Shown here: positions 54,566-62,539 of the stretch, piece after piece
Numbering within the stretch: the stretch's first letter is position 1
Layout of the letters: every line of letters starts with the position of its first letter
DNA from: an uncultured Clostridium sp.
GTDB taxonomy: Bacteria; Bacillota; Clostridia; Clostridiales; Clostridiaceae
Assembly (NCBI GenBank): GCA_900547475.1
Contig: URGW01000003.1
Coordinates: 1 to 64,000 of the forward strand
Reading direction: 5' to 3'
Length of the DNA stretch: 64,000 nucleotides
The notes under the pieces: generated by a model
What the model was told of the DNA's origin: nothing
The model's database searches: none
Seen by the model: only the letters and a program-made list of their open reading frames with translations
Translations under genes and position numbers: made by a program

Positions 54566-56350
54566 CTAAGCTCCTTCACTTAAGAAGTTATATTGTGCCA
54601 TATACAATTCATAATAACTTCCCTTTTTCTTTAAAAGCTCTTCATGATTTCCAACCTCTTCAATTTCACCATTATTTATAACCATAATCTTATCACAGTC
54701 CCTAATAGTAGAAAGTCTATGAGCAACTACAAAAGAAGTTCTTCCATAAAGAATTTTTTCTATTCCTTCCTGAACTAACTTTTCTGTCTGTGTATCAATA
54801 TTAGAAGTTGCTTCATCTAATATTAATATTCTTGGATTAGCAAGAAGTGCTCTTGCAAAGGATATAAGTTGTCTTTGTCCTAAAGATAGTCTTGATCCTC
54901 TTTCATTTACTTCAGTATCATATCCCTTTTCTAACTCCATAATAAAACTATGAGCATTTACAGCTTTAGCTGCATTAATTACTTCTTCATCAGTAGCATT
55001 AAGTTTTCCATATCTTATATTTTCCATAATTGAATCTGAAAATAAGAATGTATCCTGAAGCATAATTCCCATTTGACTTCTTAAACTTTCTAAATCAACA
55101 TTTTTAATATTTTTTCCATCTACTAAAATTTCACCTTTAGTTGGATCATAAAATCTACTTAGTAACGAAACTATTGTACTCTTTCCAGCTCCTGTAGCTC
55201 CTACTAAAGCAATTTTCTCCCCTTTTGAAACTTTAAAACTTACATTTTTCAGCACTTCATTTTCATCATCATAAGAAAAAGTAACATTTTTAAATTCTAC
55301 ATTACCTTTAATTTTGCCAATTGGTTTGGCATTTAAAGAATTTTTTATAACTGGCTCTACATCTAATATATCAAAAATTCTATCTGCTGCCGAAAAATTT
55401 GTAATTAAAGTATTATAAAAACTAGAGAGATTCATAATAGGTCTCCAGAACATACCAACATACATTGAAAATGCTATTAAAGTACCTATTTCTATTTCAC
55501 CACTTTTTATTAAAAAGTATCCTACAGCAAAAACCACAAGAGTTCCTACCCCCCAAGATAACTCTACTAATGGCCAGAAACAATCATTTAACCTTACTGC
55601 TTTTACAAATGAATCACTTAATTCTCCTACCATATCTTTAAAATTATTTTCTGTTCCTTTTTCTCTAGCAAAGCCTTGTACAACTTTTATTCCTGAAAAA
55701 TCTTCATGAGTAAAACCATTTAAATTAGAACGTTTATTTCTATAAACTTCCCATCTTCGTCTTGAATAAATTTCTATCCAAAACATTGCAAATCCTAATA
55801 AAGGAAGTAACGCTATTGATGCTAATGCTAATTTAACATTAAGTAAAAACATTATTACTGCAACACAACACAAATTAATTATTTGCGGAATAAATGACTG
55901 TATTGCTTGAGAAAATAAATTTTTTAAAGCATTAACATCTCCAACAACCCTTGCAAGTATTTTTCCTACAGGTCTACTATCAAAAAAATCAAAAGATAAA
56001 TATTGAATATGGCTATATAGCTCATGTCTTATATTTACTAAAATATTATTAGTTATGCTAGTTATCATATTCCATCTTATTTTTGATAGTACCCAAGCTA
56101 CTAAATTTAATGATAATAATGAAACTCCTATTATTATCAAACCATTAACATTTCTACTACTTACATAATCATCTATAGCTATCTTTAATAATAACGGATT
56201 TACTATTTCACATATCATTACAAATATCATTAATAATACTACTAGAAAAGCTTTTAATTTATATGGCTTAAGATAAGTTAATAACTTAATTGTTATTTCA
56301 CTTTTGCTACGCCTCATAACTTCTTCATCTTTATTTATATTATTCTGCAT
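54566..56350 (-). CDS. ABC exporter subunit with consensus catalytic Glu (BmrD-like)
   Basis: This 594-residue half-exporter has six membrane helices (about residues 30-310) and a nucleotide-binding domain with Walker A (VGATGAGKSTIVS), a slightly altered signature (LSLGQRQLISFARAL), Walker B with the catalytic Glu (ILILDEATSNID) and the His loop (VVAHRLST). It starts one base after the other subunit with a strong AAGGAGG site, so the two form a heterodimer. By its likeness to BmrCD/TM287-288 pairs it probably exports drugs or lipids; the substrate is unknown. Confidence 0.9.
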   Translation of the reverse strand: MQNNINKDEEVMRRSKSEITIKLLTYLKPYKLKAFLVVLLMIFVMICEIVNPLLLKIAIDDYVSSRNVNGLIIIGVSLLSLNLVAWVLSKIRWNMITSITNNILVNIRHELYSHIQYLSFDFFDSRPVGKILARVVGDVNALKNLFSQAIQSFIPQIINLCCVAVIMFLLNVKLALASIALLPLLGFAMFWIEIYSRRRWEVYRNKRSNLNGFTHEDFSGIKVVQGFAREKGTENNFKDMVGELSDSFVKAVRLNDCFWPLVELSWGVGTLVVFAVGYFLIKSGEIEIGTLIAFSMYVGMFWRPIMNLSSFYNTLITNFSAADRIFDILDVEPVIKNSLNAKPIGKIKGNVEFKNVTFSYDDENEVLKNVSFKVSKGEKIALVGATGAGKSTIVSLLSRFYDPTKGEILVDGKNIKNVDLESLRSQMGIMLQDTFLFSDSIMENIRYGKLNATDEEVINAAKAVNAHSFIMELEKGYDTEVNERGSRLSLGQRQLISFARALLANPRILILDEATSNIDTQTEKLVQEGIEKILYGRTSFVVAHRLSTIRDCDKIMVINNGEIEEVGNHEELLKKKGSYYELYMAQYNFLSEGA

Positions 56351-56351
56351 C

Positions 56352-58082
56352 TTATATAACCTCCTTTTCTAAAGCATTAAAATCTTTAAACTGCTCACAA
56401 TAAATATCATAGTAAGCACCTTTTAATTTTAATAACTCTTCATGAGTTCCTTTTTCTTTTATTTCACCATTCTCCAAATAAACTATTAAATCTGAATTTT
56501 TAACTGCTGAAATTCTATGAGCAACTATAAAAGTTGTACTTTGTTTTTCCATTCCAGATAAATTTCTTAATAGTTCTTGTTCTGTCTCCATATCTAAAGC
56601 TGAAGTTGAATCATCTAAAATCAAAATTGAGGAATTTCTTATTAAAGCTCTAGAAATAGATATTCTTTGCTTTTGACCTCCTGAAAGCCCTATTCCTCTT
56701 TCTCCTATTTCAGTATTGAAACCTTCATCTAAAGCTTCTATAAAATTTAAAGAACATGATAATTTAGAGTATTTTTTCACTTCATCTATATTTGCATTTT
56801 CATTACTAAACTTTATGTTATTTAAAATAGAATCTGAAAATAAGAAAGTATCTTGTGATACAATTGCCATACTACTTCTTAAAACTTCTAAATCATATTT
56901 TTTAACGTCTACATTATCAACTTTTATGCTACCTTCCTTTACATCATAATATCTTCCTATAAGATTTAATAAAGTTGATTTTCCTGACCCAGTGGTTCCC
57001 ATTATAGCTACAGTACTTCCTGCTTTAATATCTAAATTAATATTTTTCAATACTAATTCATCATTATAACTAAAACTAACATTTTCAAATTTAATATCAC
57101 CTTTAATATTTGTATCATTTGATAATCCACTTTTTATTTCAGGCTCCCTTTCTATAATTGCAAATATCTTTTTAGCAGAAGCTAAGTTTCTTGAAATCAA
57201 ATCTGTAAGTTCTCCAAGCATTCTCATTGGCCATATTAAATTCCATATATATCCACTAAAAGCTACTAGAACTCCTACTGTCATCTCTTCATTCATAACT
57301 AAATATCCACCTAAAACTATCATTATCACTAGTGAAATATTACTTAAGAACTCTATTTTAGGAAAGTAATTCCCTATTACTTTTGCCTGATTCATATTTA
57401 AATCATAGTAAGATTTATTTAATTTTAAAAACTTGCTTATTTCATACTTCTCCCTTGAAAAAGCTTTAACAAGTCTTATACCTGCTATATCTTCTTGTGC
57501 AGTAGTATTTATCTCTGCTGTCTTATCACTTATTTCTCCATAACATTTTCCAAACTTCTTTTCAAGCTGTACTGCAATAAATCCTATTGGAATCATAACT
57601 ATAAAACATGCTAAAGCTAATTTCCAATTTAGAGAAAATAAAATTATTGTTGATATAACAAAATAAATTATATTTTCAACGAAAAGCCTAAGTCCATAAC
57701 CAATAGTTTGCCATATATTTTCTGCATCTTCTCCAATTCTTGACATCAGCTCTCCAGTATTCATTTCATCAAAATATTTAAATTCTAATTTTTGAATATG
57801 AGTAAAAAGATCATTTTTAATGTCTTGATGAACCCAAGTACTCAATAAATCATATTTAAACTCTTTATTATAACCAAATATTGCTTTAATTACTGAAATA
57901 ACTAATATAGCCCCTAGAACAAAAAATATGCTTTTTTCATTTCCTGCAACAATTCCATCATCTATAAATATTTGTTGCATATATGGAATTAATAAATCAA
58001 CACCAATAACAATAAGCATAGATATAGTTCCAAAAATTAATGTTCCCTTATACTTTAATACGTATTTAAATACTTTAGTCAT
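56352..58082 (-). CDS. ABC exporter subunit with degenerate Walker B (BmrC-like)
   Basis: The 576-residue half-exporter has six membrane helices and a nucleotide-binding domain with Walker A (MGTTGSGKSTLLN), a consensus signature (LSGGQKQRISISRAL) and Walker B ending Asp-Asp (ILILDDSTSALD) where an active site has Asp-Glu. That change marks the degenerate site of heterodimeric exporters such as BmrC and TM287. A long leader with an attenuator precedes it, as in the Bacillus bmrB-bmrC-bmrD operon. The ATG at 58082 follows GGGGGAG. Confidence 0.9.
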   Translation of the reverse strand: MTKVFKYVLKYKGTLIFGTISMLIVIGVDLLIPYMQQIFIDDGIVAGNEKSIFFVLGAILVISVIKAIFGYNKEFKYDLLSTWVHQDIKNDLFTHIQKLEFKYFDEMNTGELMSRIGEDAENIWQTIGYGLRLFVENIIYFVISTIILFSLNWKLALACFIVMIPIGFIAVQLEKKFGKCYGEISDKTAEINTTAQEDIAGIRLVKAFSREKYEISKFLKLNKSYYDLNMNQAKVIGNYFPKIEFLSNISLVIMIVLGGYLVMNEEMTVGVLVAFSGYIWNLIWPMRMLGELTDLISRNLASAKKIFAIIEREPEIKSGLSNDTNIKGDIKFENVSFSYNDELVLKNINLDIKAGSTVAIMGTTGSGKSTLLNLIGRYYDVKEGSIKVDNVDVKKYDLEVLRSSMAIVSQDTFLFSDSILNNIKFSNENANIDEVKKYSKLSCSLNFIEALDEGFNTEIGERGIGLSGGQKQRISISRALIRNSSILILDDSTSALDMETEQELLRNLSGMEKQSTTFIVAHRISAVKNSDLIVYLENGEIKEKGTHEELLKLKGAYYDIYCEQFKDFNALEKEVI

Positions 58083-58114
58083 AATTGACTCCCCCTTAGT
58101 TTAATTTTTAATTG

Positions 58115-58144
58115 TCAGCCATCCTTTAGCTCTCCATTTCTCAT
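58115..58144 (-). CDS. Nine-codon mini-ORF between the attenuator and the ABC genes
   Basis: The ORF encodes MRNGELKDG and has an ideal AAGGAGG site (AAGGAGGTAATAGT before the ATG). It is translated only if transcription passes the terminator. The first ABC gene starts 33 bases downstream with its own site, so this may be a second control peptide or a relic. Coding is not proven. Confidence 0.4.
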   Translation of the reverse strand: MRNGELKDG

Positions 58145-58160
58145 ACTATTACCTCCTTAT

Positions 58161-58266
58161 AAAATTAAAAAAAAGCCATGGATATGCCATGACCTTTTGA
58201 ATAATAATATAATCTACTATATTTTTATAAACCCACACACAAATGCCATGGCTAATAACCACGACC
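58161..58266 (-). promoter_or_regulatory. Four-arm transcription attenuator of the ABC exporter operon
   Basis: In transcription order (minus strand) the arms are: arm 1 GGTCGTGG (58259-58266), arm 2 GCCATGGC (58245-58252), arm 3 GGTCATGGC (58186-58194) and arm 4 CCATGGC (58175-58181), then eight T (58167-58174). Arms 3 and 4 form a terminator with seven pairs. Arms 2 and 3 can pair over eight bases to prevent it, and arms 1 and 2 can pair to prevent that. This is the layout of leader-peptide attenuation. A stalled ribosome is the likely input, inferred from the leader ORF and the bmrBCD precedent. Confidence 0.75.
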
Positions 58267-58303
58267 TCTATTTACTAAGTAAAAAAATTTATACAAACTA
58301 TTT

Positions 58304-58384
58304 TTAGTTATATAAAACTCTAGAGATAGGGTTATTATTATTTATTCTATTTTCTTTATAATTTTTCAATTTAATATTTAACAT
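58304..58384 (-). CDS. 26-residue leader peptide of the ABC exporter operon
   Basis: A short ORF (beginning MLNIKLKNYK, ending PISRVLYN) starts 26 bases after the predicted transcription start. It has an ideal TAGGAGGTAG ribosome binding site. It holds a run of four Asn codons at residues 15-18. It ends 37 bases before the first arm of the attenuator. In Bacillus the unrelated-sequence leader BmrB has the same place before bmrCD and controls read-through when antibiotics stall ribosomes. Confidence 0.65.
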   Translation of the reverse strand: MLNIKLKNYKENRINNNNPISRVLYN

Positions 58385-58417
58385 GTTCCTACCTCCTAAA
58401 TAATTTATTCTTTTACC

Positions 58418-58446
58418 AGTATATTCCTCTAACTTTTATTTGTCAA
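58418..58446 (-). promoter_or_regulatory. Consensus SigA promoter of the ABC exporter leader
   Basis: On the minus strand TTGACA (58441-58446) and TATACT (58418-58423) are exactly 17 bases apart. This is the best-scoring promoter by eye in the window, so the leader should be made constitutively and the operon controlled downstream by the attenuator. Confidence 0.85.
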
Positions 58447-58503
58447 TATTTTCTTTTTATTTTTATTTAATATCTTCTATATAAATCCCTACTTTTCCCA
58501 CGT

Positions 58504-58533
58504 GTAATATTTCTCCATATACAAAACATACTA
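58504..58533 (+). promoter_or_regulatory. Forespore-type (SigG/SigF) promoter of pdaA
   Basis: GTAATA (58504-58509) and CATACTA (58527-58533) are 17 bases apart. This resembles the forespore sigma consensus (TGAATA-like -35, CATNNTA -10). Transcription would start near 58540, followed by AAAGGAAGG and the ATG at 58562. Confidence 0.55.
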
Positions 58534-58561
58534 ATATAACTTATGAAAGGAAGGATTTATA

Positions 58562-59362
58562 ATGAGAAAAAATAAGTTATTTGTTTTCTTGCTAGCTTTA
58601 ATTTTATCAATAAGCAGCTTATCTACAATTGCCTTTGGCTATTCTATAACTTCAGCCTCAGATGATTCAGAATTAAATTGGTATTTTGTAAATAGAGGTA
58701 AAGACACCTTGCCAGAATGCCCTAAAGAAGCCACCGGACTTTTGTCTAAATATGATGCTTATTATTTAGGTGATACTAATGAAAAAGTCATTTATTTAAC
58801 CTTTGATGAAGGCTATGAAAATGGTTATACACCGAAAATATTAGATGTTTTACGTGATGAAAAAGTTCCAGCAGCTTTTTTTGTAGTAAAACCTTATATT
58901 GTTGATAATCCAGACATTATTAAAAGAATGGCTGATGAAGGTCACTTAGTTTGCAACCATTCTAATCATCACCCATCAATGGCAACTGTTACAGATCCTG
59001 AAAAATTCAAAGCTGAATTTACAGATGTAGAAGAAGCATATAAAGAAATTGTTGGCTCAGACATGCCTAAATTCTTTAGACCTCCTATGGGAAAATATTC
59101 AATAAACTCCCTAAAGAAAACTAAAGATTTAGGTTATAAAACAATTTTTTGGAGCTTTGCATATAAAGATTGGATTATAGATAATCAACCTAGCGAAGAA
59201 GAAGCAATTAAAAAGATCACAAATGGTGTTCATCCTGGTTGTATAATGCTTATACATGCAGTTTCTAAAACTAATACAGCTGTTTTAAAAACTGTAATAC
59301 AACAAATTAAAGCTGATGGTTATGAATTTAAATCCCTTGATGAACTTCCAGACTATCAATAA
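58562..59362 (+). CDS. pdaA: PdaA-like polysaccharide deacetylase
   Basis: PdaA removes the acetyl group from N-acetylmuramic acid during formation of muramic-lactam in the spore cortex. The 266-residue protein has a cleavable signal peptide (LFVFLLALILSISSL, then AFG) and a NodB-type domain. Its motif 1 reads TFDEGYENGYT, motif 2 GHLVCNHSNHHPS with the metal His residues, motif 3 FFRPPMGKYS, and later MLIHAVS. The Asp-Glu form of motif 1 and EGYENGYT mark the PdaA branch. The sporulation-type promoter supports this. Confidence 0.92.
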   Translation: MRKNKLFVFLLALILSISSLSTIAFGYSITSASDDSELNWYFVNRGKDTLPECPKEATGLLSKYDAYYLGDTNEKVIYLTFDEGYENGYTPKILDVLRDEKVPAAFFVVKPYIVDNPDIIKRMADEGHLVCNHSNHHPSMATVTDPEKFKAEFTDVEEAYKEIVGSDMPKFFRPPMGKYSINSLKKTKDLGYKTIFWSFAYKDWIIDNQPSEEEAIKKITNGVHPGCIMLIHAVSKTNTAVLKTVIQQIKADGYEFKSLDELPDYQ

Positions 59363-59402
59363 TTTATATTAATGTATAATTATCCTAAGTATTTCAAAAA
59401 AG

Positions 59403-59447
59403 AAAGTCATATAAATAAGCTTTTTACATCTTATTTATTATGACTTT
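59403..59447. terminator. Bidirectional terminator between pdaA and the cyclodeaminase gene
   Basis: AAAGTCATA and TAAATAAG (59403-59419) pair with CTTATTTA and TATGACTTT (59430-59447) around a ten-base loop. It lies between two converging genes. Confidence 0.7.
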
Positions 59448-59453
59448 TATATT

Positions 59454-60086
59454 TTATATTCCAAAAGATTTTACTATCTCTGTTTTTCTAACAAGTGATA
59501 ATTCTATTATTTTCTTACACTCATCAGGTATATTTTCATATCCTTCTTTATTTCCTAAACTTTTAAAATTAACAAAGACATTTACTATAGCACTTTCTAT
59601 AGCACTATGTAAAAGTATTGCAGCAACTATAGCATCTGAAGTTAAATTTTTATTTCCAAATTCAATTGCAAAATCTATATTATCATAAAACTCTAAAGAA
59701 TCTTTAGCTAAATTTAATGGTGATTCCATTGCTGCTATTGTTTTTTCTTTAATAGTTTGTGATCTATATTTTTTTTCTTCATTAGTATTTTTTGGTAATT
59801 TAAATGTATCCATTAACTCTGTAAAAGTATTTCTATCCGCTTCCATATAATAAATACTTTTTCTTATAAACTCTTCACACTTTTCTTTTAAGCTTATCAT
59901 TTTTTCTTTATTATTATTATCTAATTTTTCAAAAGCTTTTTTATCTACAGTGAATGAATATACCATAGAATTTAATGCTCCTGCTAAACCTGAAACTAAT
60001 GCCGCAGTACTTCCACCTCCTGGTGATGGTAAGTCAGTCTTTAATTCATATAAAAACTTATCTATTGAATAATCTTTAAAATCCAT
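59454..60086 (-). CDS. Cyclodeaminase/cyclohydrolase family protein (FTCD C-terminal type)
   Basis: The 210-residue helical protein matches the stand-alone formimino-tetrahydrofolate cyclodeaminase / methenyl-THF cyclohydrolase family, with the signature LPSPGGGSTAALVSGLAGAL. It may convert a one-carbon folate intermediate, as FchA does. Its partner genes are not adjacent; it is next to glycosyltransferases, so its pathway is open. It is 12 bases downstream of a glycosyltransferase gene and may share its transcript. Confidence 0.85.
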   Translation of the reverse strand: MDFKDYSIDKFLYELKTDLPSPGGGSTAALVSGLAGALNSMVYSFTVDKKAFEKLDNNNKEKMISLKEKCEEFIRKSIYYMEADRNTFTELMDTFKLPKNTNEEKKYRSQTIKEKTIAAMESPLNLAKDSLEFYDNIDFAIEFGNKNLTSDAIVAAILLHSAIESAIVNVFVNFKSLGNKEGYENIPDECKKIIELSLVRKTEIVKSFGI

Positions 60087-60098
60087 TATAGCACCCCT

Positions 60099-61244
60099 TT
60101 ATTTTAGTACTTCTTTATAAACATTTATTATTTTTTTTACTATCACATTTGCACTAAAATTCTCAGTGCAATATTTTCTTAATTTATATGCTTCATATTC
60201 TTTATTATTTTTTCTTATATAGTCCATAGCATTACTTAAATCTTTTATGTTATCTATCTCAATTAATATTCCAACATCTTTGGTTACTATATCCTCTGCC
60301 CCACCATTAAATGTTCCTATTACAGGTTTACCACTAGCCAAGGCCTCAATATATACTACTCCAAAAGTTTCATACCTTGATGGTAAAACAAAAGCATTGC
60401 ATTTATTCATCCAGCTTGCTACCTCTTCTCTAGATAATGCACCTGTAAATGTTATTTGATTTTCTATACATTCACTTTTGGCTATACCTTCTAACCACGC
60501 TCTTTGGCTTCCATCTCCACCAATAACTAATCTTACCTTTTCATTTTTAAATTTCTTTGAAAATGCCTTAATTAAAGTATCAAAGCCTTTTTCTCCTTCT
60601 AGAAAAGCAACACTAAAGAATATAAATTCATCACTTTCTCTTTTAATATCTCTTATATCAAAAAGAGATAAATCAACTAAGTTGCCTATAACTTTTATGT
60701 CTTTTCTATTAGTTAATTCTTCTATTTCTTTTTTAAGTCCATTCCCAACTGCTATTATAGTATCTGCACTTTTATAAGAATCAATTATTCGCTTATAATA
60801 ACTTTCCCTAACATATTTGCCCCTTTTTACAGAAGAATGTTCCGTAATAATTAAAGGAATATTATACTTTTTTGCTATATAAGCTGCACTTATTCCACCC
60901 CATAATGATGATTGTGCATGTATAACATCAACTTTTCCTTCCTTTTTTACAACTTCTTTATATAATTTCTCCATTCTTTTATCAAAAATATTAAACATTA
61001 AAGGATGCTTAGGTATAAAGTTATAATTCTTATATCTATAAGTTCTTAATCCTTTTTCAACATTAAAAGATAAACCACTTTTCTCTTTTACTTTTCCCGT
61101 TAATGTCAATGGCCAAATCTCATTATATGCAACTGTAACCTTTACTCCACTTTCTTGAAGTTTTGTTGCTTGCTCTCTAAAAAAACTACCATGAACTTTA
61201 TTTCTGTTATTATCATACCAAGAAGGTATAAACATTACGTGCAT
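60099..61244 (-). CDS. GT4-family glycosyltransferase
   Basis: The 381-residue GT-B enzyme transfers a sugar from a nucleotide donor. The N-terminal domain begins HVMFIPSWYDN. The C-terminal domain has the donor-binding motif LPSRYETFGVVYIEALASG, the E-x7-E of GT4 enzymes, and GNLVDLSLF. It is linked to the next glycosyltransferase and a flippase, which suggests surface polysaccharide or teichoic-acid-like synthesis. Confidence 0.9.
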   Translation of the reverse strand: MHVMFIPSWYDNNRNKVHGSFFREQATKLQESGVKVTVAYNEIWPLTLTGKVKEKSGLSFNVEKGLRTYRYKNYNFIPKHPLMFNIFDKRMEKLYKEVVKKEGKVDVIHAQSSLWGGISAAYIAKKYNIPLIITEHSSVKRGKYVRESYYKRIIDSYKSADTIIAVGNGLKKEIEELTNRKDIKVIGNLVDLSLFDIRDIKRESDEFIFFSVAFLEGEKGFDTLIKAFSKKFKNEKVRLVIGGDGSQRAWLEGIAKSECIENQITFTGALSREEVASWMNKCNAFVLPSRYETFGVVYIEALASGKPVIGTFNGGAEDIVTKDVGILIEIDNIKDLSNAMDYIRKNNKEYEAYKLRKYCTENFSANVIVKKIINVYKEVLK

Positions 61245-61249
61245 AATAA

Positions 61250-62530
61250 TTACCCCTTTAAAATATCGTTAAGTCTTTTAGAAATATATTGCCATTTATA
61301 TTCTTCAATAGGTCCATACTTCTCTTTATTTTCAATCATAGAAACTATTTTATCGATTCCATTTATAATCTCATTGGTATTATTATTTACAACAATACAT
61401 TTTTTCTTATTTTTAACTACATCCTTTATAGGATCATTTTCATCTCCAAGAATAACAAAAATAAGACCATCTGCTCCAAAATAATCATAAATTTTAGCTG
61501 GAATTTGTTTTGAATTTTTATTCCCAAATAATAATAACACTTCACTATTAAGCATATATCCTAAGGCTTCATCATAAGGAATTCTAGGTGAAACATTCAC
61601 ATTTTCAACTTTCATTAACTTATTTTTTATATCTTCATCATCTATATTACCAAAAAACATAACATTTAATTTATTATATAGCTCAGCATTCTTATCTTTA
61701 ATATTATTTAATGCGCCTATAAAAGGATTAATATCTCTAAGCTTTGAGAAAATTTCTCCAGCATAAACAAAATTAACTTTATCTTTATTTATAAGATTAG
61801 GATTAGCAGTTTTTTTAATTTCACTATATTGTTTTTCATCATAGCCTCTTGTCACTATGAAAGTTTTCTCCATGGGAATATTATAAGAACTTACATAATC
61901 ATCTCTATTAGCCTTAGTTACAAAAATAAATCTATCACTAAGCTTAACAATTTTCTTTTCAAATGAACCTTCAAATTTTCTTCTTGCTTTACTTATATTA
62001 GCTCTAGTTGAATCTTTAAGCCATGGATCGCTCCAATAAGTAACCCATGGTAAATCTTTAAATTCTTCTTTAATCTTAAGAGCACAAATATGACTTGATG
62101 GTGGCTCATGCATTGAAAACATAACATCAAATTTTTCTCTTTTTGCTAATTCAATACCATATTTACTTGCAGATTTAGCCCAATTTAAATACATATCTGG
62201 CACTGCTACAATAGATTTACCTTTTTTAAGTAATGTTTTTACAAAGCTTTTTTTATTTTTAGATACATTAGCTACTTCTGTATTAAGAGATTTCTTAGGC
62301 ATTATTTTTTCAAATATTTTTCCACCAGAAATTATATGCATCTTAACTCTTTTATCTAACATACTTAATATATACTCATCATAATAAATTGATTTTTTAG
62401 GAAAATTTACAGTTAAAAGATGTACTTCATTTCCATCAATCTTAGCTAAATTATTTAAGTATTGTAAAGTTTCAATAGATGCTGAATTATTAATTAATGG
62501 TGAATAGCACGCTATAAATAATATTTTCAT
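61250..62530 (-). CDS. GT-B-type glycosyltransferase
   Basis: The 426-residue protein begins MKILFIACYSPLINNSAS and has a C-terminal half with VNFVYAGEIF and PRIPYDEALGYMLNSEV, followed by KIYDYFGADG. This is the layout of GT4-like enzymes, but the active-site motif is less regular than in its neighbour. It starts nine bases after the flippase gene. Substrate unknown. Confidence 0.8.
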   Translation of the reverse strand: MKILFIACYSPLINNSASIETLQYLNNLAKIDGNEVHLLTVNFPKKSIYYDEYILSMLDKRVKMHIISGGKIFEKIMPKKSLNTEVANVSKNKKSFVKTLLKKGKSIVAVPDMYLNWAKSASKYGIELAKREKFDVMFSMHEPPSSHICALKIKEEFKDLPWVTYWSDPWLKDSTRANISKARRKFEGSFEKKIVKLSDRFIFVTKANRDDYVSSYNIPMEKTFIVTRGYDEKQYSEIKKTANPNLINKDKVNFVYAGEIFSKLRDINPFIGALNNIKDKNAELYNKLNVMFFGNIDDEDIKNKLMKVENVNVSPRIPYDEALGYMLNSEVLLLFGNKNSKQIPAKIYDYFGADGLIFVILGDENDPIKDVVKNKKKCIVVNNNTNEIINGIDKIVSMIENKEKYGPIEEYKWQYISKRLNDILKG

Positions 62531-62539
62531 ATTTTCCTC

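Larger units (their letters stand above)
58083..58561. other. 479-base regulatory region between the ABC operon and pdaA
   Basis: This gap between divergent genes holds, from right to left on the minus strand, a consensus promoter, a 26-codon leader ORF, a four-arm attenuator, and a nine-codon mini-ORF. On the plus strand it holds a sporulation-type promoter for pdaA. Each is listed separately. Confidence 0.85.
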
